Positions 54,756 to 63,810 of a DNA stretch of 64,000 nucleotides are shown piece by piece; positions within the stretch are counted from its first letter, which is position 1; every line of letters begins with the position of its first letter. The translations under genes were made by a program, and so were the position numbers. The stretch is from Trichodesmium sp002260545 (lineage in GTDB: Bacteria; Cyanobacteriota; Cyanobacteriia; Cyanobacteriales; Microcoleaceae). The notes below the pieces were generated by a model that saw nothing but the letters and a program-made list of their open reading frames with translations, had not been told where the DNA came from and did no database searches. The stretch is from NCBI RefSeq assembly GCF_050016015.1, contig NZ_JBNHEQ010000249.1:20354-84353 (forward strand), written 5' to 3'.

Positions 54756-55260
54756 AATAATTTATCTACTTATGGCCTGTATATTGTTGGCTAGTTGTCA
54801 AAATCTAAACCGACCTTCAGGCAAAGTTACTAGAGTAGAAAGAGTTGTTAGTGGACAAACGATAGAAATAGCTGACCGTTCTGCTGCTGTACCTTTATTA
54901 GAACCCATTCGCTTGATTGGCATTCAAGCGCCGGATATTAGACAAAAACCTTGGGGACAAGAAGCAAGAATTGAACTAGAAAAATTAACTTTGGGGCAAG
55001 AAGTATTATTGGAGTTTGATGTCCAGGAGAAAGATAGATTTGATCGCTTACTAGCTCATGTTTGGCTTAGAGGGAAACTAATCAATGAATATATGGTAAA
55101 AGAAGGTTTAGCTCTAGCAGAGCCATATTTTCCTAATACTAAGTATATGGAACGTCTGACTAATGCCCAAGAAAGAGCTAGATTGATGGGGTTAGGTATT
55201 TGGAACCCAGACCAACCAATGCGTCAAACTCCTGGACAATTTCGTTCAAATAGGGAATAG
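54745..55260 (+). CDS. Lipoprotein thermonuclease (SNase-like)
   Basis: A 171-residue secreted lipoprotein: MRTKIIYLLMACILLASC has a lipobox ending at Cys18. The SNase fold follows, with PIRLIGIQAPD, WGQEARIELEKLTLGQEVLLEF, the RFDRLLAHVWL active-site Arg region and GLALAEPYF. It probably degrades extracellular nucleic acids with calcium. The ATG at 54745 lies inside the ferredoxin end. The final NRE and stop come from a GGGAATA repeat. Confidence 0.88.
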   Translation: MRTKIIYLLMACILLASCQNLNRPSGKVTRVERVVSGQTIEIADRSAAVPLLEPIRLIGIQAPDIRQKPWGQEARIELEKLTLGQEVLLEFDVQEKDRFDRLLAHVWLRGKLINEYMVKEGLALAEPYFPNTKYMERLTNAQERARLMGLGIWNPDQPMRQTPGQFRSNRE

Positions 55261-55609
55261 GGAGTTTCATTAATTGATAATGGACAATGGATAATGGATA
55301 ATTATTTTTGTTTCGCTGCGCGACATGTTTGCGGAGCATTCCCTATACGAAAAAGCGTTTTGGCTAAGAGCTGACATGAATGTGCAGCATTCCCCAGAAA
55401 AGCTTTGTGGCACGCAAACATAATTATTAATTATCAATTAGTCAGAAGTAGAGGGTCTCGAAGATATGCAAGGTGCATTAATGAAAACTAACTTTTCCTC
55501 CATAACTCCGATACTCTTTACTCTTTCCCCCCAGACCTCCCATACCTCCCACACCCCCCACACTCTCTAAAATAATGCCGTCAATCAAGTTAATTATTTT
55601 TTATTTTTT
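55261..55609. other. Repeat-containing spacer
   Basis: About 350 bp: GGATAATGGATAATT, GC-rich CGCTGCGCGACATGTTTGCG and CCCCCCAGACCTCCC runs. No gene is seen. Confidence 0.5.
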
Positions 55610-56443
55610 ATGAGTATAGAAGAATTAAAAGTTTTCCTAGATATTGCCACTGAAGCTGCTCTTGCTGGTGGTGCGGAGTTAATGTCTTATTGGGGTAATC
55701 TCAAAGATATTCAAGAAAAAGGTAATCCAGGAAATTTGGTAACTGAAGCGGACAAAGCAGCAGAAGAGGCAATTGTAAAAGTATTACAGCGACATTTGCC
55801 AGACCACGCTATTCTTGCTGAGGAGTCGGGAGAGTTGGGAGATACAACAAGTAGATATTTGTGGGCAATAGACCCTTTGGATGGTACTACTAATTTTACT
55901 CACCAATATCCTTTTTCAGCTATTTCAGTGGGATTACTAATTGATGGACTGCCACAGGTGGGAGTGGTATTTAATCCAATTTTGGATGAATTGTTTCGTG
56001 CTGCTAAAGGGTTGGGAGCAACTCGAAACCGTGAGCCAATTTCTGTTTCTCAAACTACTACGTTAGAAAAAAGTTTAGTTATTACAGGTTTTGCCTATGA
56101 CCGTCGGGAAACAACGGATAATAACTATAAAGAATTTTGTCAAATGTGTCATTTAGCTCAAGGAGTAAGACGTTCGGGTTCTGCTGCTCTGGATTTGTCT
56201 TTCATTGCTTGTGGTTGTGCAGATGGTTATTGGGAAAGAAATTTGTCTCCTTGGGATGTGGCTGCTGGTATAGTGATTTTGGAGGAAGCAGGAGGTAAAG
56301 TTACGGCTTATAATGGTAGTCCTTTTGATTTCAAGTCGGGGAAAATTTTGGCTACTAATGGTAAAATTCACGATTTGATGAGTAAAGCTTTGATTGAAAT
56401 TCCACCTCTAGCTTATTGGGATACTACTGATAGATTAAATTAG
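55610..56443 (+). CDS. Inositol monophosphatase family protein
   Basis: A 277-residue phosphatase with the complete metal sites: AEESGE (Glu71/72), WAIDPLDGTTNF (Asp88, Asp91) and the C-terminal SPWDVAAGIVILEEAGG. Members dephosphorylate inositol phosphates, histidinol phosphate or PAP; cyanobacterial versions of this length often act in the histidine pathway or in inositol metabolism. Proximity to hisS is not evidence of a histidinol role. It is monocistronic, with a GGGAGTA repeat after it. Confidence 0.92.
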   Translation: MSIEELKVFLDIATEAALAGGAELMSYWGNLKDIQEKGNPGNLVTEADKAAEEAIVKVLQRHLPDHAILAEESGELGDTTSRYLWAIDPLDGTTNFTHQYPFSAISVGLLIDGLPQVGVVFNPILDELFRAAKGLGATRNREPISVSQTTTLEKSLVITGFAYDRRETTDNNYKEFCQMCHLAQGVRRSGSAALDLSFIACGCADGYWERNLSPWDVAAGIVILEEAGGKVTAYNGSPFDFKSGKILATNGKIHDLMSKALIEIPPLAYWDTTDRLN

Positions 56444-56459
56444 ATTTCTCTAAAAATGA

Positions 56460-56663
56460 GGGAGTAGGGAGTAGGGAGTAGGGAGTAGGGAGTAGGGAAC
56501 AGGAGGAAATAATTGATTTTATTTTTTATTATTTAGATATGTCTAGAAAAGAGGGAATTAGGGAGAAGTAATTGATAATTTCTGGGTAAAAATTAATTCT
56601 ATTTTTTATGTTTGGAGATGTCTATTAGATTTAATGAAATTTCGGTAAGGAGGAGTAGTTATT
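56460..56663. repeat. GGGAGTA run with two GGAGATGTCTATT tails
   Basis: A GGGAGTA run (56460-56497) is followed by AATAATTGATTTTATTTTTT and the GATATGTCTAG / GGAGATGTCTATT motifs. It belongs to the composite repeat also seen at 36312-36674. Confidence 0.8.
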
Positions 56664-57602
56664 ATGTTTACATTTACACAAGGATTATTCACATTTGATT
56701 TTACAGACCATCATGCAATTTTAGGGGTTTCTCTAGATGCAAAATTTCCTGAAATTCGGAAACGCTATATGCGGGTAGCGCGTCGTTTACATCCTGATAC
56801 CTGTCCTTTTGAAAATGAGAAGGATAAAGAATTTGCTAATCAGTTATTATCTAAACTGGTAAGTCCTGCTTATAATAAATTTTCTAAGGAGAGCGATCGC
56901 GCCGAACTTTTTGTCATCCTTAATAAACTAGGTAATACTGTTACTCAACAACGTAGTCAAATTACATTTACTACTGATGCTGCTAAACAAATTGCTAAAG
57001 TGGGAGACTATCAAGAAAAATATAAGGTTGCTCTAGAGGAGTTGAGCGATCGCCAGTATGAATCTTTAGATAAAACTTTAGAAATAATTGGAGAAATTAG
57101 TGAGCTAAATTTAGCTTATCTAATGCGGAAACAACCTCAAGGTGGAGGTACTGTACTGCCACCACCACCACCAGTTAAACCTCCTGTTAATCAGGAAAAA
57201 CCTACAACAGCAAAACCCAAAGCTCAAAATCCTTTAGTGGAGCAAGCTTGTAGTCGGGCGGAAAGTTTGATATCTACTAAGAATTATGCTAAGGCAATTT
57301 TAGAGTTAAAAGGTGCTTTAAAAACAGATCCAAATCATAGTCGTTGTCATGCTTTATTGGGATTATGTTATTTACAACAAAAGCAAGGCACAATGGCAAA
57401 AATTCAGATTAAAAAAGCTTTATCTTTAAATCCTAAAGAATCTAAAGCATTAGAGGTGAAAAAATTATTAGAACAAGCTGTAACTGGTAATAATACCAAG
57501 AAAAGAAATGGAAAAGTTACTGCTAAAACTGAAAAGAAAGGAAATAAAACTGATAAAGGCGGTGGTTTATTTGGAGGCTTTTTTGGGGGAAATAAAAAGT
57601 AA
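56664..57602 (+). CDS. DnaJ-domain protein with TPRs
   Basis: A 312-residue protein. A J domain (about 16-80) contains HPD at 43-45, so it can stimulate DnaK. A helical linker and a proline stretch (VLPPPPPVKPP, about 165-175) are followed by two TPR units (about 190-275) and a Lys/Gly-rich tail (GGGLFGGFFGGNKK). There is no zinc-finger or C-terminal DnaJ domain, so it is a type III J-protein with its own client-binding part. Confidence 0.92.
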   Translation: MFTFTQGLFTFDFTDHHAILGVSLDAKFPEIRKRYMRVARRLHPDTCPFENEKDKEFANQLLSKLVSPAYNKFSKESDRAELFVILNKLGNTVTQQRSQITFTTDAAKQIAKVGDYQEKYKVALEELSDRQYESLDKTLEIIGEISELNLAYLMRKQPQGGGTVLPPPPPVKPPVNQEKPTTAKPKAQNPLVEQACSRAESLISTKNYAKAILELKGALKTDPNHSRCHALLGLCYLQQKQGTMAKIQIKKALSLNPKESKALEVKKLLEQAVTGNNTKKRNGKVTAKTEKKGNKTDKGGGLFGGFFGGNKK

Positions 57603-58146
57603 GGAGGTAAGCATTCAGCAGTCTGCAATTAGCTATCAGCTTCTGAGAAAAATAAATATTTACAGCCACAGAATTGTATTGTTTGACAACTCAAACTCAT
57701 CGTTCTTGTGGTTCAATTTATGGGTTAAAAATCTGAGAGCTAACTGCAAGATGATTCTAGGCAAATAGCACAGATATCTTAGTTCCTAAAAACCCTACTC
57801 CCTACTCCCTATTCTGAGGTTAAAAATGGCAAAAGCAGATAAAATTAATTATAGTTGTCCTAGTGGATTTCCAGAGTTTCTTCCTGGTGAAAAACGATTG
57901 GAAAGTTATCTAATGGATACAATTCGTCAGGTATTTGAACGCTAAGGTAAGCATTTCCTACGGAATGCTGCGCAAACAGCATTCAGCATTCAGCTATCAG
58001 CTTCCCCATAACTTTTTTAATAATTATTAGTGAGGAGTATTTAATAATAATTGGTTAAGTAGCGTGTTAATTATTTATGTTTTTACTTTTCCCCACTCTC
58101 CCACTCCCCTACTCCCTACTCCCTACTCCCTATTCTGAGGTTAAAA
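57603..58146. other. Spacer upstream of hisS with duplicated 5' sequence
   Basis: About 540 bp between the DnaJ gene and hisS. It contains a partial copy of the hisS 5' end (57826-57945) with its own TACTCCC heptad leader, GCATTCAGC-type repeats and a CCCTACT run before the real hisS. No other gene is seen. Confidence 0.7.
57826..57945 (+). pseudogene. Duplicated 5' fragment of hisS
   Basis: A 39-codon frame starting MAKADKINYSCPSGFPEFLP is almost identical to the first 39 codons of hisS at 58147 (Ala4 instead of Thr and a few silent changes). It stops at TAA where hisS has TAC (Tyr). The upstream TCTGAGGTTAAAA leader is copied too. Beyond codon 39 it passes into GCATTTCCTACGGAATGC repeats. 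Confidence 0.9.
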
Positions 58147-59538
58147 ATGGCAAAAACAGATAAAATTAATTATAGTTGTCCTAGTGGATTTCCAGAGTTT
58201 CTCCCTGGTGAAAAACGATTGGAAAGTTATCTAATGGATACAATTCGTCAGGTATTTGAACGCTACGGATTTACACCTATTGAAACTCCAGCAGTTGAAC
58301 GTTTAGAAGTTTTACAAGCTAAAGGAAATCAAGGAGATAATATTGTTTATGGTTTATCTCCTATTCTACCTCCAAATCGTCAAGCAGAAAAAGAAAAAGC
58401 TGGAGATACTGGTTCGGAAGAAAGAGCATTAAAATTTGACCAAACTGTACCTTTAGCTGCTTATATTGCTCGGCATTTGAATAACCTAAATTTTCCTTTT
58501 GCTCGTTATCAAATGGATGTAGTTTTCCGAGGCGAACGGGCAAAAGATGGTCGTTTTCGTCAGTTTAGACAATGCGATATTGATGTTGTTGGCAGAGGAA
58601 AATTAAGTCTATTATATGATGCTCAAATTCCTGCAATTATTGCTGAAATTTTTGAAGCAATTAATATTGGAGATTTTCTCATCAGAATTAATAACCGGAA
58701 AGTGCTAACTGGTTTTTTTGCATCTGTGGGAGTCGCACCAGATAATATTATCTCATGTATTCGGATTGTTGATACTGCTGAAAAAGTAGGAGAAGCAAAA
58801 GTTAAAAAAGCTTTGGCAGAAATTTGTCTTTCTGAAGAGCAAGTCGAAAAAGTTTGGGATTTTACTAAGATTAAAGGTGCAGTTGATGATGTTTTAGATA
58901 AACTGAAAATCATGGCAGAAACTTTGGATAATTCTGAAGTTTTAAGTCAGGGAATTTCAGAATTAGAAACAGTAATTTCTGGCGTGCGAAATTTGGGAGT
59001 TTCGGAGCAACGTTTTTGTATTGATCTATCAATAGCTAGAGGATTAGATTATTATACAGGAACAGTTTATGAAACTACTTTAATCGGACATGAAGCTTTA
59101 GGAAGTATTTGTTCGGGAGGTAGATATGAAGAATTAGTAGGAATGTTTATTGGGGAAAAAATGCCAGGAGTTGGTATTTCTATTGGTTTAACTAGATTAA
59201 TGAGTCGTCTATTAAAGGCAGGTATTTTAGAATCTTTTGCTCCTACTCCAGCAACAGTAATGGTTGTTAATATGCAGGAAGATTTAATGCCAACTTATTT
59301 GGATGTTTCTCAAAAATTACGCCAGAGTGGAATGAATGTTATAACCAGTTTTGATAGTCGTGGAGTTGGGAAACAATTACAACAAGCTGATAAACAAAAG
59401 ATTCCTTTTTGTATAATTATTGGTTCCGAGGAAGCAGCAGCTAATATGTGTAGTTTAAAAGATTTAAGAACTGGTGAACAAATGAAAGTTCCAATAGCAG
59501 GTTTAGCAGGTGTGTTGAAGCAAAGATTGAGTAATTAG
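58147..59538 (+). CDS. hisS: Histidine-tRNA ligase
   Basis: A 463-residue class II aminoacyl-tRNA synthetase that charges tRNA-His. Typical motifs are GFPEFLPGEKR, GFTPIETPAVERLE, LKFDQTVPLAAYIARHLN, FRGERAKDGRFRQFRQCDID (motif 2 region), the histidine-binding RGLDYYTGTVYE and GGRYEELVGMF with GVGISIGLTRL (motif 3). The C-terminal anticodon domain is complete. The start is preceded by a heptad repeat and TCTGAGGTTAAAA, which also precedes the truncated copy upstream. Confidence 0.97.
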   Translation: MAKTDKINYSCPSGFPEFLPGEKRLESYLMDTIRQVFERYGFTPIETPAVERLEVLQAKGNQGDNIVYGLSPILPPNRQAEKEKAGDTGSEERALKFDQTVPLAAYIARHLNNLNFPFARYQMDVVFRGERAKDGRFRQFRQCDIDVVGRGKLSLLYDAQIPAIIAEIFEAINIGDFLIRINNRKVLTGFFASVGVAPDNIISCIRIVDTAEKVGEAKVKKALAEICLSEEQVEKVWDFTKIKGAVDDVLDKLKIMAETLDNSEVLSQGISELETVISGVRNLGVSEQRFCIDLSIARGLDYYTGTVYETTLIGHEALGSICSGGRYEELVGMFIGEKMPGVGISIGLTRLMSRLLKAGILESFAPTPATVMVVNMQEDLMPTYLDVSQKLRQSGMNVITSFDSRGVGKQLQQADKQKIPFCIIIGSEEAAANMCSLKDLRTGEQMKVPIAGLAGVLKQRLSN

Positions 59539-59761
59539 ATGAAAAAAATCGCTCAAATTACAGCGCTTTTCAGATTAATGACCTCAAGTCACAACCAAAA
59601 CCCTGTAGGGGCAAATGGCCATTTGCCCCTACTATGGTCTAGTGAAATGAAAACTGTTGTCAGACAGCAATAAAAATGAAATATTTTTTTCTGGAGGATA
59701 GCTAAAATCCTTACTAAACTTGGGTTTTCCAGTTTTTTTTAGTTATAAAGTGACAAGTCTA
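59539..59761. repeat. Palindrome GTAGGGGCAAATGG/CCATTTGCCCCTAC and flanks
   Basis: A perfect 24-28-bp palindrome of the GTAGGG family lies at about 59607-59634, preceded by CAGCGCTTTTCAGAT, which also precedes the 40790 copy. This suggests a larger mobile unit. No gene is present. Confidence 0.75.
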
Positions 59762-60346
59762 TTAAGTCCTACTTAATAATCTACTTGCATGAGGTTCTTC
59801 TGGCATATCCTCAATGATCGCTCCTTGCTGTTGCAACTCTTGCTTCATCTCTGTAGACAGACCGATACCCAGAGAAAATTTTGTCTCAGTTACATTCACT
59901 CCAGTTATTTTTGTATCTCTGAGGTCAGCGCCACTTAAGTTTGCACCAGTTAAATTTGTATCAATTAAAGTTGCTTTATGTAAATTAGTACGACTCATGT
60001 CAGCATAACTGAGATGAGCATAACTTAAAATTGCCCCACTCAAGTCAGCAGCACTTAAGTCAGCACCACTTAAGTTTGCACCACTTAAATCTGCACGAGT
60101 TAGGTCAGCACCACTCAAGTTAGCACCACTCAAATCTGCACAATACAAATTAGTACCAATCAAAGTAGCATTATACAGATTAACACCAATCAAATTTGCC
60201 CTAAATAGATTAGCCCGGAACAAGTTAGCACGAAACAAACTTGCACCAGCTAAATTAACATTACTCAGCTCGGATCGGAACAACTCAATATCCCGAAAAT
60301 TTCTTTCCCCGGCAGCATAACGCGCCAAAAGTTCTTCTACTTCCAT
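59762..60346 (-). CDS. Pentapeptide-repeat protein
   Basis: A 194-residue protein whose residues 30-160 are about 26 consecutive A(D/N)Lxx repeats (for example LSGANLSGADLTRADLSGA), predicted to form a right-handed quadrilateral beta helix. There is no signal peptide. Such proteins are numerous in cyanobacteria and mostly of unknown function; some mimic DNA and bind gyrase. The C-terminal 30 residues are non-repetitive. It stands alone. Confidence 0.93.
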   Translation of the reverse strand: MEVEELLARYAAGERNFRDIELFRSELSNVNLAGASLFRANLFRANLFRANLIGVNLYNATLIGTNLYCADLSGANLSGADLTRADLSGANLSGADLSAADLSGAILSYAHLSYADMSRTNLHKATLIDTNLTGANLSGADLRDTKITGVNVTETKFSLGIGLSTEMKQELQQQGAIIEDMPEEPHASRLLSRT

Positions 60347-60855
60347 AGTATTCTCTTAATATTTTCTTGATGTTTTCATCTAAATTTTTTTTATTTTTAG
60401 ATGTCTTTCTCTTCTTTATAGATAGAGAGAGTTTATATTAATTATTTTGTGCCTTTTTGAAGGTCTAGTCTGATTTTTACAACAATTTTTTACAAAACTT
60501 ATAACTGCTTGACATCTACAAACAAAAGTTAAAATTTCCTTAAAAAATTTGATAAAAATAATTAGTAGAGCCAAAAAACATTTAAGTTGCAATTTTTAAA
60601 CTATATAGGAGCTTCATTGAGGTGATATAAAAAATGCCTAGAGAATTGGGTAATCAGGAAAAGGAAACAGGGAACATGGGGTAAAATTTCAGACTAGATC
60701 ATCTATTTTGGAATTTTTGGCAAATTATTTAATACTATCTAACCTTCATATACCTAATATTATAACAATCAAAATCAATGATTCTCAACTTAGCTAAACT
60801 ACTAAGCAAGCAGTATACATATAATGAAAACTGTTCAATTATTTAGAAACAATTC
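60347..60855. other. Spacer upstream of trpB and the pentapeptide gene
   Basis: About 510 bp, AT-rich, between divergent genes. No leader peptide with Trp codons or attenuator hairpin is seen ahead of trpB. A GGAAACAGGGAACATGGGG stretch lies at about 60662. Confidence 0.5.
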
Positions 60856-62085
60856 GTGACTACTACACCCTTAAATCCAACCTCAACTCAACAACCCGAT
60901 GGCCTGGGTAGATTTGGCCAATTTGGCGGTAAATATGTTCCAGAAACGTTAATGCCAGCCCTATTTGAACTAGAAGCAGCCTACAAAAAATATAGTCAAG
61001 ACCCCACTTTCCAAGAGGAACTGCAACAACTCCTACGAGATTATGTAGGTCGCCCTAGCCCTCTTTACTTCGCTGAACGTTTGACCGCTCATTATGCCAG
61101 ACCAGATGGCACAGGGCCACAAATCTACCTGAAACGGGAAGACCTCAACCATACTGGAGCGCACAAAATTAATAATGCTCTAGCTCAAGCTTTATTAGCT
61201 CGGAGGATGGGCAAAAAACGTATTATTGCTGAAACAGGTGCTGGTCAACATGGTGTTGCGACTGCTACGGTTTGCGCTCGGTTTGGCTTGGAATGTGTGA
61301 TTTATATGGGCGTTCACGATATGGAACGTCAAGCTCTAAATGTCTTTAGAATGCGACTACTGGGGGCGGAGGTACGATCAGTAGAAGCTGGCACCGGTAC
61401 TCTCAAAGATGCGACTTCGGAAGCTATTCGCGACTGGGTGACAAATGTGGAGACGACTCATTATATTTTGGGTTCGGTTGCGGGTCCTCATCCCTACCCG
61501 ATGATGGTGCGTGATTTTCATGCTATCATTGGCGTGGAAACTCGCGCTCAATGTTTGGAAAAGTGGGGCGGTTTGCCTGATATTTTGATGGCTTGTGTTG
61601 GAGGTGGTTCTAATGCGATGGGTTTATTCCATGAGTTTATGAATGAGTCATCGGTGCGGATGATCGGTGTGGAAGCTGCTGGCGAGGGAGTTAATACGAA
61701 TAAGCACGCTGCTACTTTGACTCTTGGTCGCGTGGGTGTGTTGCATGGAGCGATGAGTTATTTGTTGCAGGATGAGCAAGGTCAGATAATAGAACCCCAT
61801 TCGATTAGTGCTGGTTTGGATTATCCTGGAGTGGGTCCTGAGCATAGTTTTTTGAAAGATAGTAATAGGGCTGAATATTATAGTGTGACTGATAAGGAAG
61901 CGGTTGATGCTTTTCAACGTTTGTCTCAGTTGGAAGGTATTATTCCGGCGCTGGAAACTGCTCATGCGATCGCTTATTTGGAAACTCTTTGTCCGCAGTT
62001 AAATGGTAGTCCGCGTATTGTGTTTAACTGTTCCGGACGTGGGGATAAGGATGTGCAAACGGTGGCGAAGTTTTTGGAAGGATAA
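60856..62085 (+). CDS. trpB: Tryptophan synthase beta chain
   Basis: A 409-residue PLP enzyme that condenses indole with serine to give tryptophan. Hallmarks are GRFGQFGGKYVPETLMPAL, the PLP lysine Lys104 in LNHTGAHKINNAL, EtGAGQHG with VATAT, the GGGSNAMG phosphate loop and GLDYPGVGPEHS. The GTG start at 60856 is set by the N-terminal length of cyanobacterial TrpB proteins. No trpA is adjacent, so the subunits are encoded apart, as is common in cyanobacteria. Confidence 0.97.
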   Translation: MTTTPLNPTSTQQPDGLGRFGQFGGKYVPETLMPALFELEAAYKKYSQDPTFQEELQQLLRDYVGRPSPLYFAERLTAHYARPDGTGPQIYLKREDLNHTGAHKINNALAQALLARRMGKKRIIAETGAGQHGVATATVCARFGLECVIYMGVHDMERQALNVFRMRLLGAEVRSVEAGTGTLKDATSEAIRDWVTNVETTHYILGSVAGPHPYPMMVRDFHAIIGVETRAQCLEKWGGLPDILMACVGGGSNAMGLFHEFMNESSVRMIGVEAAGEGVNTNKHAATLTLGRVGVLHGAMSYLLQDEQGQIIEPHSISAGLDYPGVGPEHSFLKDSNRAEYYSVTDKEAVDAFQRLSQLEGIIPALETAHAIAYLETLCPQLNGSPRIVFNCSGRGDKDVQTVAKFLEG

Positions 62086-63130
62086 TATCAAATCTGGTAG
62101 TATCGGTAGAATTCAAGACCGTAGGGGTTTGGTCTCCAAACCCTCCATAAACTAGGAGTTTTCACCAATACTGATGGTAGAATTATATCACTCCAAAGCC
62201 AGCGGATTTGATATTATATCAAATCTGGTAGCATTCCTGTTATTCAGTATTTATTAAAGATAAGAGTAGGGGCGAATGGCCATTTGCCCCTACGAAATCT
62301 ACCATTCGCCCCGACGACATCTAATATAAAATCCGGTTGAACAGTCGTTATTGCGACCGACAGGGTTTGCGAAGCAGTCCGGAACGGATAGCAATCTCCT
62401 AAACTCTTGAGATTGCTTCCTTCCACTCCGTTCCAGTCGCAATGACTTATAGTAATTATCCGAATTTGATATTATTAGGACTTACGCACTACAACTTATT
62501 TCCGTCATTGCGACCGACTCTTCAGCAATCTCAATATCTAGTTTTTCGTACTTTATGGGTAAGTTCTGTTGTCAACAAGTTTAAGACTTACGCAGACAAA
62601 TTCAGAAACCGGGTTTTTTCTTAGATATCTATGGCTTTGTTGCATGAAAGTATATAGCTGCTGCACTTGCTTGTACATATGTACTTCATAAGGTGCGGAA
62701 ACTGCTGTAACTATTGGACAATAGATGAATATAACATCAATATAAGGCATAAAAAGGCTGAAACTTTTACTTGTAAAGGTTTTGATATTTTATCTGCAAA
62801 CTCTAACTATTGGACAATAGATGAATATAACATCAATAATAATCGCGAAAGAGAGCAATATCGCTGCCGCATATCAAACGCCTTGGATCTGGGAACCAAA
62901 GCGGAATGGATGTTATATCGCTACTTTATATGCAAGAAAGCCGATATCTATTATAAAATTAGAGAGCAAACGGGTTTGGAGACCAAACGGGTTTGGAGAC
63001 CAAACGGGTTTGGAGACCAAACGGGTTTGGAGACCAAACCCCTACTTTTGAATTACGCAAAAAAAGGTATTTTCGTCATTGCGACCGACTCTTCAGCAAT
63101 CTCAAGCCTAGTTTTTCCTACTTTATGCAA
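62086..63130. repeat. 1-kb repeat mosaic
   Basis: At least five repeat types are interleaved and no gene is present: GGGGTTTGGTCTCCAAACCC (62120), GTAGGGGCGAATGG/CCATTTGCCCCTAC (62267-62294), ATTGCGACCGACAGGG with its inverted partner (62350-62445), AGGACTTACGCA (62477), and a 35-bp direct repeat TAACTATTGGACAATAGATG... at 62708 and 62804 (96-bp offset). Frames within it are translated repeats. Confidence 0.85.
62971..63038. repeat. Four tandem 17-bp units CGGGTTTGGAGACCAAA
   Basis: Four perfect head-to-tail units, each containing the odd palindrome GGTTTGGAGACCAAACC, end in CCCCTAC. Elsewhere in the window this palindrome is single, so this is a local expansion. Confidence 0.95.
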
Positions 63131-63679
63131 ATGAATCATAAATATTTAAAACAAATTTTCTGGATTTTGACAATATTTTTGAGTAGTTGTAATTATCAAA
63201 ATTTAATCGAAAATTTGCCAGAAATGCCAGAAATTCAAAATCCCAGACAAACTCTTATTTCTAGACCAAATGTAACAGTTTCACCTGATGTTAGTAGATT
63301 GAAAAAATCTGTCTTTGCCCAAATAAATCAATATCGAAAATCTCAGAATTTGCCTCCTCTAGAATGGGATACTACTATTGCTCAACAAGCTGCAATTCAT
63401 GCTCAACAAATGGCTAGTGGAGAAGCAACTTTTAGCCATGATGGATTTAAAGAAAGAGTAGAAGTAATCAGTCAAAAAATTACTTACAGAAGTGCTGCTG
63501 AAAATTTGGCTAATAATTTTGGTTATAGTAATCCTGGTGAACAAGCTGTTATGGGTTGGATTAATAGTCCTGGTCATCATAAAAATATGATAGGTGACTA
63601 TAATTTAACTGGTATTGGTATTGCTAATAATTCTGACGGAATGTATTACTTCAATCAAATTTTTATTAAGACGAGATAA
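63131..63679 (+). CDS. CAP-domain (SCP/YkwD-like) lipoprotein
   Basis: A 182-residue secreted protein. MNHKYLKQIFWILTIFLSSC is a lipoprotein signal with Cys20 in the lipobox. The CAP domain (about 60-180) shows the family histidines in AIHAQQMA and FSHDGF, then SAAENLANNFG and GWINSPGHHKNMIGDYNLTGIGI. Bacterial CAP proteins are envelope proteins of mostly unknown biochemistry. Earlier in-frame starts lie in translated repeat and are rejected. Confidence 0.88.
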   Translation: MNHKYLKQIFWILTIFLSSCNYQNLIENLPEMPEIQNPRQTLISRPNVTVSPDVSRLKKSVFAQINQYRKSQNLPPLEWDTTIAQQAAIHAQQMASGEATFSHDGFKERVEVISQKITYRSAAENLANNFGYSNPGEQAVMGWINSPGHHKNMIGDYNLTGIGIANNSDGMYYFNQIFIKTR

Positions 63680-63687
63680 ATATTTCA

Positions 63688-63790
63688 TTAATGGATAATG
63701 AATAATTGATAATTACCTCTCCCTTTTAGAGAGAGGATTGACCCTCAAGGAAAAATTTGATTTTTTTCCCTTTTCAGGGGAAGGCAAATA
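63688..63790. repeat. Dispersed AT-rich repeat, final copy
   Basis: TAATGGATAATGAATAATTG...CTCTCCCTTTTAGAGAGAGG...CAAGG...GGGGAAGGC matches the family at 8757 and 45908. Confidence 0.7.
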
Positions 63791-63810
63791 AAGCTGAATC
63801 ATTTGATTAT

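Noticed and set aside
57160..57200. Poly-proline stretch in the DnaJ-TPR protein as a ligand for the profilin
   Set aside because: Only five to seven prolines, genes 41 kb apart, and the profilin lacks its C-terminal part; there is no evidence of a link.
62971..63038. Possible CRISPR array
   Set aside because: The 17-bp units are directly adjacent with no spacers; no cas gene is in the window.
62667..63134. 155-codon frame in the repeat mosaic before the CAP-domain gene
   Set aside because: It contains the translated 96-bp-offset direct repeat and the 17-bp palindrome repeats; it is repeat-derived.
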